From JBOGJI01 sp050747865 (GTDB lineage: Bacteria; Acidobacteriota; Thermoanaerobaculia; Multivoradales; JAHEKO01): 5,346 bases of DNA. The position numbers were made by a program, and so were the translations under genes. The stretch covers positions 1 through 5,346 of the forward strand of contig JBOGJI010000290.1 in the NCBI GenBank assembly GCA_050747865.1, read 5' to 3'. The notes beneath the pieces were generated by a model that saw nothing but the letters and a program-made list of their open reading frames with translations, was not told where the DNA came from and did no database searches. Shown piece by piece: positions 1 to 5,346 of the stretch. Positions within the stretch are counted from its first letter, which is position 1. Every line of letters begins with the position of its first letter.

Positions 1-1
1 G

Positions 2-1222
<1,221 letters not shown>

Positions 1223-1226
1223 GATG

Positions 1227-1232
1227 TCCCTC
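1227..1232 (-). promoter_or_regulatory. Ribosome binding site of rho
   Basis: On the minus strand, GAGGGA sits 4-5 nt before the ATG at 1222 and directly after the engB TAG stop (1234-1236). It is the clearest Shine-Dalgarno match in the window. It fixes the rho start upstream of the Thr-Gln repeat, so the repeat is translated. Its position right behind the engB stop suggests translational coupling of the two genes. Confidence 0.75.
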
Positions 1233-1233
1233 T

Positions 1234-1812
1234 CTATTTGAGACTGAGTGTGCGCCACAGCTCCGGAATGCCCTCACCCGAACGCGCCGAGACCGCGATC
1301 GGCGAGTTGCCGTTCGCGAGCTCCAGCCGTTCGGCGATGGCGGCCAGCGCCTGCGGGCGCCGGTGCCGGCGAACACGATCGATCTTGGTGGCGGTGACGA
1401 GCACCGCGACGCCCAACGACGTCAGGTACTCGTGCGCCTGCAGGTCGAGGTCGGTGGCGCCGACCTCGGCGTCCACGAGCTGGATCACCCGAGGCTGCGA
1501 ACCGGCGACGCTGAAATAGGTCTCCATCAGCTCGGCCCACCTGCGGCGCTCGTCTTGGGAAGCCTTGGCGTAGCCGTAGCCCGGTAGATCCACGAAGTAG
1601 AGGCGGCGGTCGACGAGAAAGAAGTTGGCCGCCCGCGTGCGGCCGGGCGTCGAGCTGACGCGGGCAAGAGTCTTGCGCCCGAGCAGTCGGTTGAGCAGGC
1701 TCGACTTGCCGACGTTCGAGCGGCCGACGAAGGCGACCTGCGGCAGCCCGTCGTGCGGGAAGTCCTGGGCGATATGCGCCGAGCGTGCGAACTCTGCACT
1801 CTGGATACTCAA
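1234..1812 (-). CDS. engB: Ribosome-biogenesis GTPase EngB (YihA/YsxC), TTG start
   Basis: EngB is a small TRAFAC-class GTPase needed for late assembly of the 50S ribosomal subunit and is usually essential. The 192 residues match family length (about 195-210). G motifs: G1 GRSNVGKSS 30-38, G2 region STPGRT 54-59, G3 DLPGYG 75-80, G4 TKID 142-145, G5 SARSGEG 175-181. The start read here is TTG. The same frame has a TGA 12 codons upstream with no ATG, GTG or TTG between. The N-terminus from TTG puts 29 residues before GRSNVGKSS, the same as in B. subtilis YsxC (recalled sequence). A weak ribosome-binding candidate GGTAGTG (1818-1824) lies 5 nt upstream. One oddity: the usual VD-x-RH-x-PT segment after G3 reads VDAEVGAT (113-120), with Glu-Val where Arg-His is typical. 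The gene sits 53 bp after lon, behind a hairpin, and 11 bp before rho, so it is probably co-transcribed with both. Confidence 0.96.
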   Translation of the reverse strand: MSIQSAEFARSAHIAQDFPHDGLPQVAFVGRSNVGKSSLLNRLLGRKTLARVSSTPGRTRAANFFLVDRRLYFVDLPGYGYAKASQDERRRWAELMETYFSVAGSQPRVIQLVDAEVGATDLDLQAHEYLTSLGVAVLVTATKIDRVRRHRRPQALAAIAERLELANGNSPIAVSARSGEGIPELWRTLSLK

Positions 1813-1817
1813 AAGGA

Positions 1818-1824
1818 CACTACC
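1818..1824 (-). promoter_or_regulatory. Weak candidate ribosome binding site of engB
   Basis: Minus-strand GGTAGTG ends 5 nt before the TTG start at 1812 and matches GGAGGTG at five of seven positions. Spacing is right but the match is poor. Combined with a TTG start this predicts modest initiation, perhaps helped by ribosomes finishing lon 53 bp upstream. Support comes mainly from position and from the lack of any other start. Confidence 0.35.
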
Positions 1825-1834
1825 GTTGGGGTCG

Positions 1835-1861
1835 TCGAGGGTCGATCAGACCCTCGAGGGT
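1835..1861 (-). other. Inverted repeat / RNA hairpin with overlapping palindrome between lon and engB
   Basis: TCGAGGGTC (1835-1843) and GACCCTCGA (1849-1857) are perfect reverse complements, giving a 9-bp, mostly G/C stem with a 5-nt loop. Overlapping it, 1850-1861 is a 12-bp perfect palindrome, ACCCTCGAGGGT, that could fold instead as a 4-bp stem with a UCGA loop; the two folds exclude each other. In the transcribed (minus) direction no U-run follows: only UUUU about 20 nt later, at the engB start. A classical intrinsic terminator is therefore not supported. Possible roles are attenuation, mRNA processing or 3'-end protection of the clpX-lon message, or a protein-binding dyad. The inverted repeat is seen directly; its role is unknown. 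Confidence 0.6.
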
Positions 1862-1865
1862 TCCC

Positions 1866-4304
1866 TCAATGAGCTACGGAACCGGACTCGACGGAGCTCT
1901 CGGCCGTGGGCTCGCCGAACTCCCCTTTTGCGGCCTTGGGCAGCGGGGTGATCTCCCCGTCGAGGGCGAGGCTGAGCACCTCGTCCATGGATTCTACCAG
2001 ATGGACCTCCAGCTGGTCACGCACCTCGGCCGGGATGTCCTCGAGATCCTTGTCGTTCTCCTTCGGCAGGACGATCTCCCGGATGTCGGCGCGGAATGCC
2101 GCCAGCAGCTTGTGCTTCACGCCGCCGATGGGCAGCACCTTGCCGCGCAGGGTGATCTCGCCGGTCATGGCGAGGTCCTTGCGCACCGGGATCTTGGTCA
2201 TCGCCGAGACCAGGGCGGTGGCCATGGTGATGCCGGCGGAGGGCCCGTCTTTAGGGATCGCCCCTTCCGGCACGTGCAGGTGCAGATCGGTCGTCTCGTT
2301 GAACTGCGGGTCGACCCCCAGCAGCTCGGCGCGGCTGCGCAAGTAGGAGACCGCAGCGCGAGCCGACTCCTGCATGACCTCGCCCAGCTTGCCGGTCAAG
2401 GTGAGCTTGCCCTTGCCCGGCATCAGCGTCACCTCGGTCTCCAGCAGCTCGCCGCCGAACTCGGTCCACGCCATGCCCGTCGCCACGCCCACCTCCGGCT
2501 CCTCGGTCTTGCGCCAGGGACGGAACTTGATCGCGCCCAGCATCTCGCCGACCATCTCGGGAGTCACCTCGAAGTCGGACGTCTCGCCGCCCTCGACGAC
2601 CTTGCGGGCGAGCTTGCGGTAGACGTTGGCGATCTCGCGCTCGAGGCTGCGCACGCCGGCCTCGCGGGTGTAGCTGTCGATCAGCAGCTTCAGGGATTCC
2701 TCATTGAAGCTCACGTGCTCCTTGTCGAGGCCGTGCTGCTCGAGCTGCTTGGGCACCAGGAACCCCTTGGCGATCGCCAGCTTCTCGTTCAGGGTGTAGC
2801 CGGTGAGCTGGATGATCTCCGTGCGGTCGCGCAGCGGCGCCGGGATGGTGTGCAGCACGTTGGCGGTGGCGATGAACATCACCTTCGACAGGTCGTATTC
2901 GACATCCATGTAGTGGTCGACGAAGGTGGAGTTCTGCTCCGGATCGAGCACCTCCATCAGCGCCGCCGACGGATCGCCGCGGAAGTCCATCGACATCTTG
3001 TCGATCTCGTCGAGCAGGAAGACCGGGTTGATCGTCCCGGCCTTCTTCATCATCTGGATGATCTGGCCCGGGAAGGCGCCGATGTAGGTGCGCCGGTGGC
3101 CACGGATCTCCGCCTCGTCGCGCACGCCGCCCAGCGACAGCCGCACGAACTTGCGCCCCGTGGCGCGGGCGATCGACTTGGCGAGCGAGGACTTGCCGAC
3201 GCCCGGGGGGCCGACGAAGCAGATGATCGAGGTCTGCTTCTTCGCCCCGGCGAGCTGGCGCACGGCCAGGAACTCGACGATGCGCTCCTTGATCTTCTCC
3301 AGCCCGTGGTGGTCCTCGTCGAGGACGATCTGCGCCTTGCCGAGATCCTTGACCTCGCGGCTCTTCTTCTTCCACGGCACCGAGACCAGCCAGTCGATGT
3401 AGTTGCGTGACACCGTGGCCTCGGCGGAGACCGGCGGCATCGCCTCCAGGCGCTTGAGCTCCTGCTCGGCCTTCTCCTTCGCCTCCTTCGGCATGCCGGC
3501 CTGCTCGACCTTCTCTTTGAGCTCCTTCAGCTCGTCACCACGATCCTCCTGGCGCCCCAGCTCCTGATGGATGGCCTTGATCTTCTCGTTGAGGTAGTAC
3601 TCCTTCTGGGCCTTCTCCATCTGCTTCTTGACCTGCACGTTGATGCGCTTGTCGATGTTGACCTTCTCGATCTCGACGTCGAGCAGGTCCTTGACGCGCT
3701 GCAGGCGATGGACCGGGTCGTGGGCCTCGAGCAGCTCCTGCTTGTCGGCGGTGGAGACCAGCAGGTGGGTGGCCAGGGCGTCGGCCAGCTTGTTGACGTC
3801 GCCGGTGTCGAGGGTGGAGACCAGCCCCTCGAAGGCCAGGTGGTGCGAAGCCTTGGCGTACGCCTCGAAGGTCTCGAGCACCGCCGCCTTCAGCGCCTCG
3901 ATCGCCTTGCTGGTGCGCGGCTCGATGTCGTAGGTCTCGACTTGCACGAGCTGTGAGCCTTCGCGGTCCTCCAGCTCCAGCAGCCGGCCGCGGCGCAGCC
4001 CCTCCACCATCACCTTGATGTTGCCGTTCGGGAGCTTCAGGTTCTGCACCACCTTGGCGACGACGCCGAACTCGTGCAGGTCCTGATGCAGCGGCTCGTC
4101 GACCTGCGGGTCGCGCTGCGCGACCAGGAAGATCTGCCGCTCGGCGGTCTGCAGCGCCTTCTCCAGCGCCACCACCGAACTGTCCCGCCCGACGATGAAC
4201 GGCGCCATCATGTGGGGAAAGACCACCATGTCGCGCAGGGGCACCACCCAGTGCTCCTCGCGCATCCGGTTGACGATCGCCGCGTCCAGTTTCTTGTCCG
4301 TCAT
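1866..4304 (-). CDS. lon: ATP-dependent endopeptidase Lon (LonA type), complete
   Basis: Lon is a homohexameric cytoplasmic AAA+ protease that degrades misfolded proteins and specific regulators. The 812-residue product is slightly longer than E. coli Lon (784). Domains in order: N-terminal substrate-binding domain about 16-210 (opening VPLRDMVVFPHMMAP), a charged helical, probably coiled-coil, segment about 220-290 (VKKQMEKAQKEYYLNEK), the AAA+ module about 310-590, and the protease domain about 600-782. Walker A GPPGVGKSS is at 365-373, Walker B FLLDEID at 429-435, the candidate arginine finger at R494, and sensor-2 AGVRSLER at 549-556. The catalytic dyad is S689 in PKDGPSAG and K732 in GGVKHK, the same 43-residue spacing as E. 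coli S679/K722. All key residues are present. The cytoplasmic LonA form is indicated by the large N-domain and the lack of membrane segments. The last 30 residues are a low-conservation Ser/Glu-rich tail. The ATG at 4304 fits family length, but the ribosome site is unclear: GAGAG is only 2 nt upstream and TGAGGA is 13 nt upstream. No heat-shock promoter was recognised in the gap before it. Confidence 0.98.
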   Translation of the reverse strand: MTDKKLDAAIVNRMREEHWVVPLRDMVVFPHMMAPFIVGRDSSVVALEKALQTAERQIFLVAQRDPQVDEPLHQDLHEFGVVAKVVQNLKLPNGNIKVMVEGLRRGRLLELEDREGSQLVQVETYDIEPRTSKAIEALKAAVLETFEAYAKASHHLAFEGLVSTLDTGDVNKLADALATHLLVSTADKQELLEAHDPVHRLQRVKDLLDVEIEKVNIDKRINVQVKKQMEKAQKEYYLNEKIKAIHQELGRQEDRGDELKELKEKVEQAGMPKEAKEKAEQELKRLEAMPPVSAEATVSRNYIDWLVSVPWKKKSREVKDLGKAQIVLDEDHHGLEKIKERIVEFLAVRQLAGAKKQTSIICFVGPPGVGKSSLAKSIARATGRKFVRLSLGGVRDEAEIRGHRRTYIGAFPGQIIQMMKKAGTINPVFLLDEIDKMSMDFRGDPSAALMEVLDPEQNSTFVDHYMDVEYDLSKVMFIATANVLHTIPAPLRDRTEIIQLTGYTLNEKLAIAKGFLVPKQLEQHGLDKEHVSFNEESLKLLIDSYTREAGVRSLEREIANVYRKLARKVVEGGETSDFEVTPEMVGEMLGAIKFRPWRKTEEPEVGVATGMAWTEFGGELLETEVTLMPGKGKLTLTGKLGEVMQESARAAVSYLRSRAELLGVDPQFNETTDLHLHVPEGAIPKDGPSAGITMATALVSAMTKIPVRKDLAMTGEITLRGKVLPIGGVKHKLLAAFRADIREIVLPKENDKDLEDIPAEVRDQLEVHLVESMDEVLSLALDGEITPLPKAAKGEFGEPTAESSVESGSVAH

Positions 4305-4368
4305 GTCTCTCAGTACGTCCTCAGTTCCCTTGTTGCAGCATTAGCACGTTTCGCGCCACCAGCAGCCC

Positions 4369-5346
<978 letters not shown>

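Noticed and set aside
1813..1865. Intrinsic terminator after lon
   Set aside because: A stable hairpin exists, but no run of U follows it in the transcribed direction. It is recorded as an inverted repeat of unknown role instead.
1785..3410. 541-codon open frame on the plus strand across the lon-engB gap and most of lon
   Set aside because: Same kind of antisense shadow: low-complexity His/Leu/Asp/Val/Arg composition and exact antisense overlap with catalytic motifs of Lon. It has no independent evidence.
4341..4347. TTAGCAC resembling the first half of a CIRCE (HrcA) operator upstream of lon
   Set aside because: CIRCE needs TTAGCACTC, a 9-bp spacer and GAGTGCTAA. The match breaks after seven bases and no second arm follows, so this is most likely chance.
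4305..4368. Possible separate lon promoter (heat-shock or sigma-70 type) in the clpX-lon gap
   Set aside because: On the minus strand I found no TTGACA/TATAAT pair at suitable spacing and no sigma-32-like pair. A GCTAAT hexamer is present but has no -35 partner. Other sigma classes cannot be excluded by eye.

Overview
This is a GC-rich window from a bacterial chromosome. It holds four adjacent housekeeping genes, all on the minus strand. Read in the direction of transcription (right to left) they are clpX (5' end cut off by the window edge), lon, engB (yihA/ysxC) and rho (3' end cut off by the other edge). Coding sequence fills almost everything: the gaps are 64 bp (clpX-lon), 53 bp (lon-engB) and 11 bp (engB-rho). 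No RNA gene, mobile element, CRISPR array or phage gene is visible.

Right part (4369-5346): the AAA+ and C-terminal parts of ClpX, the unfoldase that feeds ClpP. Middle (1866-4304): a complete Lon protease of 812 residues with intact ATPase and Ser-Lys protease sites. Then a short gap with a 9-bp-stem hairpin overlapping a 12-bp perfect palindrome (1835-1861). Left-centre (1234-1812): EngB, a ribosome-assembly GTPase that appears to start at TTG. Left (2-1222): 407 codons of transcription terminator Rho, with a Thr-Gln repeat at its N-terminus encoded by a hexanucleotide repeat. About 35 C-terminal residues of Rho lie outside the window.

The close spacing and shared strand suggest one transcription unit that combines regulated proteolysis (ClpX, Lon), 50S ribosome maturation (EngB) and transcription termination (Rho). 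The order clpX-lon-engB is an old arrangement, seen in Bacillus subtilis as clpX-lonB-lonA-ysxC. The addition of rho 11 bp behind engB is the less familiar part. High GC, heavy use of G/C at third codon positions, and proteins resembling both proteobacterial and Bacillus homologues fit a high-GC Gram-negative lineage such as the former Deltaproteobacteria or Acidobacteriota. That placement is inference and of low confidence.

I looked for an undescribed system and did not find one. The long plus-strand open frames are antisense shadows of these four genes. The points worth a second look are small: the lon-engB hairpin, the rho N-terminal repeat, the position of rho in the operon, the TTG start of engB, and a substitution in a usually conserved EngB motif.
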